From contig JAGXFO010000019.1 in the NCBI GenBank assembly GCA_024637255.1, positions 1 to 31,010 of the forward strand: 31,010 nucleotides of DNA, read 5' to 3'. The position numbers were made by a program, and so were the translations under genes. The notes beneath the pieces were generated by a model that saw nothing but the letters and a program-made list of their open reading frames with translations, did no database searches and was not told the origin of the DNA. Below, piece after piece: positions 1 through 7,603 of this stretch; position 1 is the first letter of the stretch; every line of letters begins with the position of its first letter. Source of the stretch: Sulfurovum sp. (GTDB lineage: Bacteria > Campylobacterota > Campylobacteria > Campylobacterales > Sulfurovaceae).

Positions 1-26
1 CTGTGGAAATGTAGGTCGCTGCCACT
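1..26 (+). rRNA. rrf: 5S ribosomal RNA, 3' end only
   Basis: The first bases carry GTAGGTCGCTGCCA, which matches the conserved 3' end of bacterial 5S rRNA (the end of helix IV/V followed by the 3' strand of helix I). Only the last 25 or so bases are inside the window, so an rRNA operon transcribed on the plus strand lies immediately upstream. The exact 3' end cannot be fixed without the paired 5' strand. The call rests on this short motif and on what follows, which is T-rich non-coding DNA. Confidence 0.75.
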
Positions 27-141
27 TTGAGTTTAACACACTTTCTTCTTATAAACAATCACTCCTTTCTTTTTTAATCACCATTACTTTTTTAACAATC
101 ATATACTTCTTTACATTTCATATTTTTTTAGGTGCATTTTT

Positions 142-179
142 ATGTTTAAGTCTTTGATTAATGTTTAAGTCTTTGATTA
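142..179. repeat. Two-copy tandem 19-bp direct repeat
   Basis: The unit ATGTTTAAGTCTTTGATTA occurs at 142-160 and again, identically, at 161-179, followed by the first three bases of a third copy. It lies in non-coding DNA after the rRNA operon. The simplest reading is a recent slippage duplication. Confidence 0.95.
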
Positions 180-403
180 ATGCTCTATTTACCCACTATT
201 AACCCCCATATCTTATAATCTAATTACAAAAGACATACTTCTCAAGAGCTTGTTTTACTCCTTGTCCAAAAATGTAAACTTCCTTGTTTGGTTGTTGGGG
301 AGGGTGTCTTTTTTTAGAAGAGCCTTCCCCCTTATCTCCCTAGATATAACTTCCTTATTTTTAGGCTCTTCATTTTCAAAACCTTTTCAAACTTACTTTA
401 CGA

Positions 404-433
404 TAAAATACTTTTAATTAATCATTTCAGGAA
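404..433 (+). promoter_or_regulatory. argH -10 box and ribosome binding site
   Basis: TAAAAT at 404-409, inside GATAAAAT, fits the -10 box form seen repeatedly in this window. AGGAA at 429-433 sits 5 bases before the argH ATG and serves as Shine-Dalgarno. No clear -35 is seen, which is usual for this phylum. Confidence 0.5.
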
Positions 434-438
434 TATCT

Positions 439-1827
439 ATGTCTAAAAAAATTGCATCCGCAAGAATCTCCGAGAAAAGTTCGCAACTGCTTCAAGATCT
501 TAACAACTCGCTGCCTTTTGATAAAATACTTTATGCTGAAGACATAGAAGGGTCACGCGCTCATGCGTATATGCTTTGTGAGCAGGGTATCATAAGTAAA
601 GAGGATTATGAGAAGATAGAGGGTGGTTTGTGCGAGATACTGAGTGAAGTAGAATCTGGTGTATTTAAGCTTGATGGAGATGATGAAGACATTCATATGG
701 CTATAGAAGGAAGGTTGACTGAAAAAGTTGGGGATGCAGGTAAGCGTCTGCATACTGCCCGTAGCCGTAATGACCAAGTGGCTCTTGACTTTAGACTGTA
801 TGTGTTAAACAATACCAAAGTCATCGCTAACTTACTTTTAGAAAATATCGCTACCTTTGTAAATGTGGCAGAAAAAAATGCTGAAGTGTTGCTTCCGGGG
901 ATGACACACTTACAACATGCACAGCCAATAAACTTTGGTTACCATATGTTGGCTTATGCAAGTATGTTTAAACGTGACTACGAACGTTTTATAAGCTCTT
1001 ATGAGCGCAATAACTACTCTCCTATTGGGTGTGCTGCATTGGCGGGTACTCCACATAACATCTCTCGTCAGATCACTTCAGATAAACTGGGCTTTAATGC
1101 ACCGACTTTGAATTGTCTTGACACGGTAAGTGACCGTGACTTTGCACTGGAAATACTTTTTAACATTAGCACGATGATGATGCATATAAGTCGTTTGAGT
1201 GAAGAACTCATTTTGTGGTCTGCCAGTGAGTTTAAATGGGTGACACTTTCTGACAGACATGCAACAGGTTCTTCGATCATGCCACAAAAGAAAAACCCTG
1301 ACATCCCTGAACTGCTAAGAGGAAAAACTGGTCGTGTAAACGGTAACCTCGTAGGATTGCTCACGGTGATGAAAGGTCTGCCACTTGCCTACAACAAAGA
1401 CATGCAGGAGGATAAAGAGGGTGTGTTTGATTCCGTAAGGACAGCCACACTCAGTCTCCGAGTACTTAGCGAGATGATAGCAGACATGACAGTCAATATA
1501 GCACAGATGGAAAAAGCCTGTATGATAGGACACCTAAGTGCCACAGACCTTGCAGACTACCTTGTAAAAGAAGCAGGACTTCCGTTCCGAGATGCGTACC
1601 ACATCACCGGTAATGCCGTGAACCTTGCAGAAGAAAAAGGGCTGGATATTTCTGAACTTTCTTTGGAAGACCTGCAAAGTGTAGATGCGCGCATAGGCAA
1701 GGGTGCGGTAGCACTTCTTGATAACCGTGCTTCTATGAATGCCCGCATGTCTGAAGGTGGAACTGCTACTGTGAGGACTTTGGAGCAGGTAGAGAGTTTG
1801 AAGAATTGGCTCCTTAAACAAAAGTAG
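439..1827 (+). CDS. argH: Argininosuccinate lyase
   Basis: This enzyme cleaves argininosuccinate to arginine and fumarate, the last step of arginine synthesis, in the cytosol as a homotetramer. The 462-residue length is normal for the family. It belongs to the fumarase/aspartase superfamily: the signature loop GSSIMPQKKNPD is at residues 277-288 and carries the catalytic serine; HTARSRNDQ at 105-113 and THLQHAQP at 156-163 (general acid/base His) are the other two conserved active-site regions. The start ATG is supported by AGGAA 5 bases upstream and by the usual N-terminal alignment. It stands alone between the rRNA operon and an unrelated gene, so it is probably a single-gene transcript. 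Confidence 0.97.
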   Translation: MSKKIASARISEKSSQLLQDLNNSLPFDKILYAEDIEGSRAHAYMLCEQGIISKEDYEKIEGGLCEILSEVESGVFKLDGDDEDIHMAIEGRLTEKVGDAGKRLHTARSRNDQVALDFRLYVLNNTKVIANLLLENIATFVNVAEKNAEVLLPGMTHLQHAQPINFGYHMLAYASMFKRDYERFISSYERNNYSPIGCAALAGTPHNISRQITSDKLGFNAPTLNCLDTVSDRDFALEILFNISTMMMHISRLSEELILWSASEFKWVTLSDRHATGSSIMPQKKNPDIPELLRGKTGRVNGNLVGLLTVMKGLPLAYNKDMQEDKEGVFDSVRTATLSLRVLSEMIADMTVNIAQMEKACMIGHLSATDLADYLVKEAGLPFRDAYHITGNAVNLAEEKGLDISELSLEDLQSVDARIGKGAVALLDNRASMNARMSEGGTATVRTLEQVESLKNWLLKQK

Positions 1828-2050
1828 ATATAATAAATAAAAAATAGTTTAGGTATTTTTAAAGTTTAAAACTGATTATTAATGCATTGAAACCAGAAGC
1901 ACTAAGCTAAAATGGAAAGATGAGAATCTTATTTTATGTACCCTAAATAGCCAAAACAACTTTAAAACCTCTAAGTAAACCTAGAAATTCAATAAATGTA
2001 GTTGTTTAATGATAAATTACGAATAATTATTATAGAGGAGTATCGATACT

Positions 2051-2647
2051 ATGGCTGAAAAAAACCAAAACCAAAAGCGTTTATTAGAATTACAAATGGA
2101 AGAACTTAAAGCTAGTTATGGAATAAAGAGAGAGGATTCTGATACGGAAAGACCTAGTAACGCTCGGAGCGAGGCTAATGCTAAGATTGCAAAACTGTAT
2201 GAAGATGCAGCAGAGTATGAAGAAGAGTTAGAATGTTTTGAAGAAGAGTTAGAAATTATAAATACCAATGAACTGGGAGATATCGCTGCAGCATTAATCA
2301 AAAAGTCTCCAAACGGAGAAGAAAATTATGCACAAGAATTAAAAGATGTATTAGAAGCTGGTTGGACACACCTTGTAGAAGTCAAAAAAACGCATCCCAA
2401 AGAGCAGTTAGAGCTTATTAAAGAGACAGAATTTTGTGATGTTGTAGAGAGATTAAATGCTGCATACCCTGAGTATAACGGTAATTTTGAAGCAGAGGCG
2501 AGAGACACTTTAGTGAAAAGATGGGAGACTCTGATTGCTATTAAAAAAGAGCATATTCAAGAGGAGAGAGAAGATATAGAAGAATATCGAGGTCTCAAAC
2601 CAGACTATGCCAAAGGTGTATATAAAAAATACCATGGTATTGAGTAA
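2051..2647 (+). CDS. Uncharacterised charged protein with a tandem 53-residue repeat
   Basis: I do not recognise this 198-residue protein. It has no signal peptide or membrane segment and is rich in Glu and Lys, so it should be cytosolic, acidic and largely helical. Residues about 8-70 look like coiled coil. Residues 73-125 and 126-178 are an ungapped tandem duplication: about 17 of 53 positions match by eye, including E74/E127, D77/D130, L82/L135, P87/P140, N92/N145, W105/W158, the KK pair 112-113/165-166 and H115/H168. A GAGGAG Shine-Dalgarno at 2035-2040 lies 10 bases before the ATG. Flanking non-coding DNA on both sides (223 and 117 bases) suggests it is transcribed alone. Function unknown. 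Confidence 0.85.
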   Translation: MAEKNQNQKRLLELQMEELKASYGIKREDSDTERPSNARSEANAKIAKLYEDAAEYEEELECFEEELEIINTNELGDIAAALIKKSPNGEENYAQELKDVLEAGWTHLVEVKKTHPKEQLELIKETEFCDVVERLNAAYPEYNGNFEAEARDTLVKRWETLIAIKKEHIQEEREDIEEYRGLKPDYAKGVYKKYHGIE

Positions 2648-2704
2648 AAAAATAATTCAAGGCATAGTGTAATAACTTAAACGTTAAAGGTATCTATCTT
2701 TTTC

Positions 2705-2729
2705 TGTTCCCGCGGTGTAGGTGGGAATA
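2705..2729. repeat. Imperfect hairpin resembling REP-type repeats
   Basis: TGTTCCCGC (2705-2713) pairs with GTGGGAATA (2721-2729) around a 7-base loop, with two G-T pairs. The form resembles the ATTCCCGC...GCGGGAAT hairpins common as short interspersed repeats in proteobacteria. It lies between the 3' ends of two converging genes and has no T-run on either side, so a plain intrinsic terminator is less likely, though it may end or protect both transcripts. Confidence 0.45.
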
Positions 2730-2764
2730 CTCATCTAAATTTCACTACTTACCCCAATTTTCGA

Positions 2765-4204
2765 TCATGAGGAGCAGGAGAGTGTAACGTTTTTATGCTC
2801 CTCGGGTGTCTCATTGGCAAAACGTTCAAACTCTGGCAGTTCGTCAAATGGATGTGTGGCGATATATTGTAGAGTCTCGACCATAGAAAAGTCCCCACGC
2901 TCGGCAAGCGTGATCGCTTCTTGGAGTATATGGTTTTTCAAAACATATTTTGGATTGGTCTTCAGCATCGCTTCCTGGCGCTGGTTTTGGGTGCGTATTT
3001 CCTTTGATAGACGATCATCATATAGATCAAGCCAGCTATCAATTGCCACTGGGTTCATGGCGATATCAAATAGAGGCATCCTCTCGCCGTCATAGCGGCT
3101 CAGAGTTCGAAAGAAAATAGTATAGTCCACGAAGGCATCTTGCAGACTTCCAACCAGATTTGTGATGAGTTTAACATCCTCGTCCAGCCTTAAAGCCAGC
3201 CCCATTTTTTGACACATGATGTTGATATATGCATCAGGATAGAGGAAATTACCATAATCATCTAGTTTTTTCTGCATCCTCGCTTTGTCGATAATAGGAG
3301 AGAGTGCTTTGGAGAGCATGGTGAGATTCCAGTAAGAGACATTGGGTTGTTCTCCATAGCTATAGCGACCTGCACGATCGGTTTTGTTGCAGACAAAGCC
3401 GAAGTCATAATCATCTAGCATAGCATAGGGTCCATAGTCAATGGTGAGACCAGCAATGGACATGTTATCGGTATTCATAACGCCATGGCAAAACCCTATA
3501 CCTTGCCACTGAGCAATCAGCTGAGCTGTACGCTCAACAATTTCACAAAAAAACTTGAAGTAACAATCTTCATCATTTTTTAGATGGGGATAGGATTCGG
3601 TGATGACATGGTCGGCGAGTGATTTGAGCTTGTCATGTTCGTTAAAATAGTAAAAGTACTCAAATGTACCAAAACGCACCCAACTTGTTGATAACCGCAT
3701 GACAATCGCTGCACGCTCTATTTTATCTCGTATGATTTTAGTCTGTGATCCGATGATACCAAGGGCACGAGTAGTAGGAATACCAAGATGGTGCATAGCT
3801 TCGCTCATGAGGTACTCTCGTATGGAAGAGCGCATGGCTGTTCGTCCATCTGCCATTCGTGAATAGAGGGTTTCTCCACTCCCTTTAGTTTGGAGATGCC
3901 AGCCATTAACGCTTCCTAGATTGATAGCTCTTCCATCTCCTAGGCGTGGGGCATTATGCCCAAACTGATGTCCGGCGTAACACATGGAAAAGGGACGCGC
4001 ACCTTGGGGAGTGAAGGTGCCGTTGAGCAGTGCTACGAAAAGGGGATCATCTCCACTTTTACTATTGAGACCAATTAGTTTTGCTGCCATGGGATTGAAG
4101 CTAATCAAATAGGGATTGTCAAGCGGTGTGGGATCGGTCATATCGTAAAATTCGCTATCCAGCGAAAGATATGTGGTTTGAAATAGTAGGTTATTAAGTG
4201 TCAT
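2765..4204 (-). CDS. selO: Protein adenylyltransferase SelO (YdiU/UPF0061 family)
   Basis: SelO is a pseudokinase-fold enzyme that transfers AMP from ATP to Ser, Thr or Tyr of target proteins and is linked to the oxidative stress response. At 479 residues it is nearly the length of E. coli SelO. Seen here: the glycine-rich AGHQFG...PRLGDGRA (77-92), the active-site segment HGVMNTDN (240-247) and the metal-binding aspartate in TIDYG (D256). C272 in FVCN and C477 in the C-terminal SCSS fall where the regulatory disulfide of the E. coli enzyme lies; the C-terminal Cys corresponds to selenocysteine in the mammalian protein. The start is the first ATG after an in-frame stop; its ribosome binding site is weak (AAGGA is about 20 bases away). 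It converges with the preceding gene and diverges from the OsmC gene. Confidence 0.95.
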   Translation of the reverse strand: MTLNNLLFQTTYLSLDSEFYDMTDPTPLDNPYLISFNPMAAKLIGLNSKSGDDPLFVALLNGTFTPQGARPFSMCYAGHQFGHNAPRLGDGRAINLGSVNGWHLQTKGSGETLYSRMADGRTAMRSSIREYLMSEAMHHLGIPTTRALGIIGSQTKIIRDKIERAAIVMRLSTSWVRFGTFEYFYYFNEHDKLKSLADHVITESYPHLKNDEDCYFKFFCEIVERTAQLIAQWQGIGFCHGVMNTDNMSIAGLTIDYGPYAMLDDYDFGFVCNKTDRAGRYSYGEQPNVSYWNLTMLSKALSPIIDKARMQKKLDDYGNFLYPDAYINIMCQKMGLALRLDEDVKLITNLVGSLQDAFVDYTIFFRTLSRYDGERMPLFDIAMNPVAIDSWLDLYDDRLSKEIRTQNQRQEAMLKTNPKYVLKNHILQEAITLAERGDFSMVETLQYIATHPFDELPEFERFANETPEEHKNVTLSCSS

Positions 4205-4345
4205 AGGGACGTTTTACATTTGTTATCCTTAAGATCAGATAAGTTTTCGCTTCTTCAATGTTATTTTTTTGTGCGCAGTGACATGAAGTTAGCAATTTGA
4301 ATACGGTTTTTAGCAAAGTAATATTACAAGCTATATGGTGTACAC

Positions 4346-4366
4346 TATAACAAATAAATCTTAGGA
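4346..4366 (+). promoter_or_regulatory. Promoter -10 and Shine-Dalgarno of the OsmC-family gene
   Basis: TATAAC at 4346-4351 is a good -10 box, and AGGA at 4363-4366 lies 6 bases before the ATG. The 168-base gap also has to hold the selO promoter on the other strand, which I could not place. Confidence 0.5.
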
Positions 4367-4372
4367 ACAAAC

Positions 4373-4834
4373 ATGAATGTATCGGTAGAGTATTTAGGTG
4401 ATAAAAAATTTAAAGCAAACACAACAAAGTCTTCTTATATTTTAGACTGCAAAGAAATAACCCCTGTTGAGTATTTTGCCACAGGTATTATAGGGTGTAC
4501 CGGTATTGACCTTGTGATGATGGCCGAGAAAGACGGTTTTGAGGTGCGTAACTACTCTGTAAAAGCGGAGATAGAACGTACAACCTCTGTGCCTATGAAG
4601 TTTTCCTCTATGCATATCATCTACGACTTTGAGGGTGACTTCGATGCGACAAAAGCTAAACGTTACATAGGCGCTTCTTTGGAGAGTTACTGTACTACCG
4701 TGAACTCCATCCGTGACTCAGTAACCGTGAGTTACACTATTGTCCAAAATGGTCAGATAATAGCTGACAAAGAGACGTTGATGTCCATGAATATAAAATT
4801 AGAAGATGGTTTTGGCGGAGCTTGTTGTTCATAG
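4373..4834 (+). CDS. OsmC/Ohr-family peroxidase-like protein
   Basis: OsmC-family proteins are cytosolic thiol peroxidases that reduce organic hydroperoxides with a reactive and a resolving cysteine. This 153-residue protein has the usual family length and both cysteines in their expected settings: C42 in GIIGCTGIDL, at the start of the central helix, and C107 in ESYCTTVNS. It ends in GGACCS, a small Cys-containing tail. The sequence is closer to OsmC-like YhfA-type proteins than to Ohr, so the substrate cannot be stated. It is preceded by its own promoter and ends 3 bases from the convergent small Cys-rich gene. Confidence 0.88.
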   Translation: MNVSVEYLGDKKFKANTTKSSYILDCKEITPVEYFATGIIGCTGIDLVMMAEKDGFEVRNYSVKAEIERTTSVPMKFSSMHIIYDFEGDFDATKAKRYIGASLESYCTTVNSIRDSVTVSYTIVQNGQIIADKETLMSMNIKLEDGFGGACCS

Positions 4835-4837
4835 CAC

Positions 4838-5044
4838 TTAGAGTTTGGCTATCTTGGAGATGAGCTTTGAGATGCTTTGAGCTTTGAGCTTTGTCCCATC
4901 TATGCTAGCAGTGGGTTTCTGCTTGCAGATATTGCACATATCTATACATGACTTTACTGTGATGGTATCATCCACAAAAGCTTTGGCAAGTTTTTTCTGA
5001 AGCTTATTTGTATCTGAGAATTTTTTACATACTTGTATTTTCAT
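4838..5044 (-). CDS. Small Cys-rich protein, DUF1450-like
   Basis: The 68-residue product has the pattern CIDMCNICKQKPTASIDG (residues 33-50), with three closely spaced cysteines followed by a Pro/Ala strand and a short helix. This recalls small thioredoxin-fold or iron-sulfur-like proteins of the DUF1450 (YuzB) type, which have CxxxCxxC followed by an xALVNG strand. A fourth cysteine is at residue 6. The assignment is by pattern only. A TATAGT (5050-5055, read on the minus strand) ends only 5 bases before the ATG and no ribosome binding site is visible, so the mRNA could be leaderless. The 3' end is tail-to-tail with the OsmC-family gene. Confidence 0.65.
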   Translation of the reverse strand: MKIQVCKKFSDTNKLQKKLAKAFVDDTITVKSCIDMCNICKQKPTASIDGTKLKAQSISKLISKIAKL

Positions 5045-5195
5045 ATTTAACTATAGCATATTTTTTCTGCTTCAGATACTTTTTGCTGCTAGAGTAATAT
5101 GATAATTGTACAAATATAAAAAGTCATATGATGGATTTTACTTGAAATAAATGATGAGTTATCATGATTGGTAGATGGCCTAATACACTTTTGGC

Positions 5196-5201
5196 TATAA
5201 T
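5196..5201 (+). promoter_or_regulatory. -10 box of the ABC-F gene
   Basis: GCTATAAT gives a consensus TATAAT at 5196-5201, 32 bases before the ATG. The Shine-Dalgarno (GGAT, 5225-5228) is weak. Confidence 0.55.
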
Positions 5202-5233
5202 TCCAGCCTAAATTCCCTATATATGGATACACA

Positions 5234-7069
5234 ATGATACAAATCACAAACCTCACTAAAAGTTTCGGGGGGCAAACCCTTTTTAAAGATGCAAACCTCA
5301 AAGTTACACATGGACAAAAGATAGGATTTGTGGGACGTAATGGTTCTGGAAAATCTACCCTTTTTAAAATGATTTTAGGTGAAGAGAGTTACGATTCTGG
5401 AGATATAGTCATTCCTAAAAACTATCTGATAGGAACACTCAAGCAACATTTAGTGTTTACCGAGAAAACTGTTCGTGAAGAGTGTGCGCTTGTGCTTCCT
5501 GAAGATGAGCAGTGGAATTTCTATAAGATAGAAAAACTTCTCTTCGGACTTGGGTTTTCAGAAGAAGATCTGGACAAAGATCCTTTAAACTTTTCGGGGG
5601 GATACCAGATACGTATCAACCTTGTGAAACTTTTGGCAACAGAACCAAATATGCTCTTGCTTGATGAGCCTACCAACTACCTTGACATTCTTTCTTTGCG
5701 ATGGTTAAAAAGCTTCATTAACGAGTTTGAAGGCGAAGTGATACTGATTACCCACGACCGTGATTTTATGGACTCAGTGTCAACACATACCATGGGCGTT
5801 CATCGCAAGGGACTTCGTTTGGTTGCAGGCGATAGCTATAAGTACTATTCTACCCTTGAGATGGAAGACGAAACGTATGAGAAGACAAAAGCCAATCAAG
5901 ATAAAAAACGAAAAGAGCTTGAAGAGTTTGTAGCACGTAACAAGGCTAGAGCATCCACGGCTGCATTGGCTCAGTCAAAGCAAAAAGAACTTGATAAGAT
6001 GGATGACATGGAAGATCTTCAACATGATGCAACGTTGGCTTTCAAATTTAATTATAGTGATACTCCTTCTAAAGTCCTTTTGCGTGCAGAAAATTTAGGT
6101 TTTGGTTATAACCCTGACGAGCCACTTTTTCAAGGTGTTACCTTTGCCCTAGAGAAGGGTCAGAGATTGGCCATCATCGGTAAAAACGGTAAAGGTAAGT
6201 CAACGTTACTGAACTATATTGCAGGGGAATTACCACATCAACAAGGTACGCTTGAATTTCACCCTTCTACAAAGTTTGCGCACTTCGGACAGACGAATAT
6301 CGAAAGACTGGATGTAAAAGCAACCATCATAGATGAGATAAGTTCAGTAAGTAAAGATATAGGCTTTGCAGAGGTACGTGCTATCTGTGGACGCATGATG
6401 TTCTCAGGCGACTTGGCAGAAAAGAAGATTGAAGTACTTTCCGGGGGAGAGCGCAGTCGTGTGATGCTCGGAAAAATCATCGGAACACCTGCAAACCTAT
6501 TGTTTCTCGATGAGCCGACCAACCACCTTGACATGCAATCTATCGATGCACTCGCCGATGCCATAGAGGCTTTTGAAGGCTCACTCATTATGGTTACACA
6601 CTCAGAGATGCTTTTGCGAAGACTCGCCGATGCGCTTATCATCTTTCATAAGGGAGGTGCGGAGTACTTTAATGGTACCTATGATGAGTTTCTTGAGAAG
6701 ATAGGATGGGAAGAGGAAGAGGGGGCTGCACCTAAAAAGAAAAAACCTAAGATTAACCATAAAGAACGTAAACAACTACGCAAAGTCATAACACAAGAGC
6801 GCAATGAAGCACGCAAGCCCTATACTAAAGAAATAAAACTTTGTGAAGAAAAACTCGAAATAACAGAAGCCAAGCTTGCAGCTAAGAATGAAGAGCTCGA
6901 GAAAGCATCAATCCTTGCCGATAATGCAGCCATTATGGAACTCTCTAAAGAAGTGGGCCTCATACAGCAAGAAGTTGATGCACTGTTTGAACGTTTAGAA
7001 ATAGCTACGCAAAAAGATGAGGAGATTGTGGCTGAATATGAACTGAAACTCGAAGAGATAGACGAGTAG
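5234..7069 (+). CDS. ABC-F family ATPase (YheS/Uup-like translation factor)
   Basis: ABC-F proteins are soluble twin-ATPase factors that bind the ribosomal E site; they are not transporters. There are no membrane segments in these 611 residues. First ATPase: Walker A GRNGSGKST (34-42), signature FSGGYQ (120-125), Walker B LLLLDEPTNYLD (140-151), switch His174. The interdomain linker, about 205-280, is highly charged and includes the P-site tRNA interaction motif region. Second ATPase: GKNGKGKST (316-324), LSGGER (402-407), LLFLDEPTNHLD (422-433), His456. A Lys/Glu-rich C-terminal coiled coil covers 500-611, as in YheS and Uup, so which of the two it matches cannot be settled here. The 3' end lies within a hairpin that includes the stop codon. 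Confidence 0.93.
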   Translation: MIQITNLTKSFGGQTLFKDANLKVTHGQKIGFVGRNGSGKSTLFKMILGEESYDSGDIVIPKNYLIGTLKQHLVFTEKTVREECALVLPEDEQWNFYKIEKLLFGLGFSEEDLDKDPLNFSGGYQIRINLVKLLATEPNMLLLDEPTNYLDILSLRWLKSFINEFEGEVILITHDRDFMDSVSTHTMGVHRKGLRLVAGDSYKYYSTLEMEDETYEKTKANQDKKRKELEEFVARNKARASTAALAQSKQKELDKMDDMEDLQHDATLAFKFNYSDTPSKVLLRAENLGFGYNPDEPLFQGVTFALEKGQRLAIIGKNGKGKSTLLNYIAGELPHQQGTLEFHPSTKFAHFGQTNIERLDVKATIIDEISSVSKDIGFAEVRAICGRMMFSGDLAEKKIEVLSGGERSRVMLGKIIGTPANLLFLDEPTNHLDMQSIDALADAIEAFEGSLIMVTHSEMLLRRLADALIIFHKGGAEYFNGTYDEFLEKIGWEEEEGAAPKKKKPKINHKERKQLRKVITQERNEARKPYTKEIKLCEEKLEITEAKLAAKNEELEKASILADNAAIMELSKEVGLIQQEVDALFERLEIATQKDEEIVAEYELKLEEIDE

Positions 7070-7091
7070 TCCAGAACTTTCCGGACTACTC
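7064..7091. terminator. Perfect 9-bp hairpin spanning the ABC-F stop codon
   Basis: GAGTAGTCC (7064-7072) pairs exactly with GGACTACTC (7083-7091) across a 10-base loop. The TAG stop is inside the first arm. No T-run follows on either strand. It lies between convergent genes, so it may serve both as a transcript 3' end structure; intrinsic termination is not proven by sequence. Confidence 0.5.
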
Positions 7092-7128
7092 TACCCTGAG
7101 GGGGACGCGGGCGAAGTAAAAGTTGACT

Positions 7129-7482
7129 TTATAAGCTTTTATGTGCATCTTCGTGGGTGTGATCCCATGCAAGTTTTGCACCCCCTAGCATATGAAAATG
7201 CAAGTGATTTACCTCTTGTCCTCCATCTTCTCCATTATTGGTAATGAGTCTGTATCCTGTTTTGTCTACACCTACTTTTCTGGCCACTTCCTGTGAGAAG
7301 AGTGTCAATCCTGCCATGGTCTCTGCTGAGGCATTCTGAAAACAGTCTACATGTATTTTAGGGATAATCAGAATATGTATAGGTGCCTTAGGGTAGAGGT
7401 CGTGAAACGCTAAAAAATGTTCACTTTCATGAACGGTATTATTGGGAATTTCTTTGTTAACAATTTTGCAAAATATGCACAT
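7129..7482 (-). CDS. HIT-family nucleotide-binding hydrolase (HINT-like)
   Basis: Histidine-triad proteins hydrolyse nucleoside phosphoramidates or related nucleotide conjugates in the cytosol. The 117-residue length fits the HINT branch. The triad motif HLHFHMLGG is near residues 93-101, and the N-terminal CIFCKI (2-7) is the zinc-type start common in bacterial HINTs. AAGGA lies 8 bases before the ATG, and TATAAT (7516-7521, minus strand) gives a promoter. It is divergent from pheS; I recall the same arrangement in C. jejuni (Cj0898 next to pheS). Confidence 0.93.
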   Translation of the reverse strand: MCIFCKIVNKEIPNNTVHESEHFLAFHDLYPKAPIHILIIPKIHVDCFQNASAETMAGLTLFSQEVARKVGVDKTGYRLITNNGEDGGQEVNHLHFHMLGGAKLAWDHTHEDAHKSL

Positions 7483-7515
7483 TTAACTATCCTTTGTGGG
7501 GTTATTTATCTGTGA

Positions 7516-7571
7516 ATTATAACACACATAACAGCCAATAAATCCCATTATTAGTATCTTTTGGATAAAAT
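7516..7571. promoter_or_regulatory. Divergent promoters for the HIT gene and pheS
   Basis: On the minus strand TATAAT (7521 to 7516) drives the HIT gene. On the plus strand GATAAAAT gives TAAAAT at 7566-7571 for pheS, whose Shine-Dalgarno GAGG is at 7596-7599. The two -10 boxes are about 45 bases apart. Confidence 0.55.
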
Positions 7572-7603
7572 CACGGTTATTATAAAAGTCATATAGAGGT
7601 TTT

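Larger units (their letters stand above)
27..438. other. AT-rich intergenic region between 5S rRNA and argH
   Basis: No supportable gene lies in these 412 bases. Visible elements are T-rich runs just after the 5S end (about 44-95), a 19-base unit repeated twice in tandem (142-179), a TATAAT at 214-219 that could start a long leader, a G-rich/C-rich imperfect hairpin (297-304 with 323-330), and a -10-like TAAAAT at 404-409 close to argH. Confidence 0.6.

Noticed and set aside
5089..5301. 70-aa minus-strand open frame before the ABC-F gene
   Set aside because: It overlaps the ABC-F start and promoter in antisense and has no ribosome binding site or recognisable motif.
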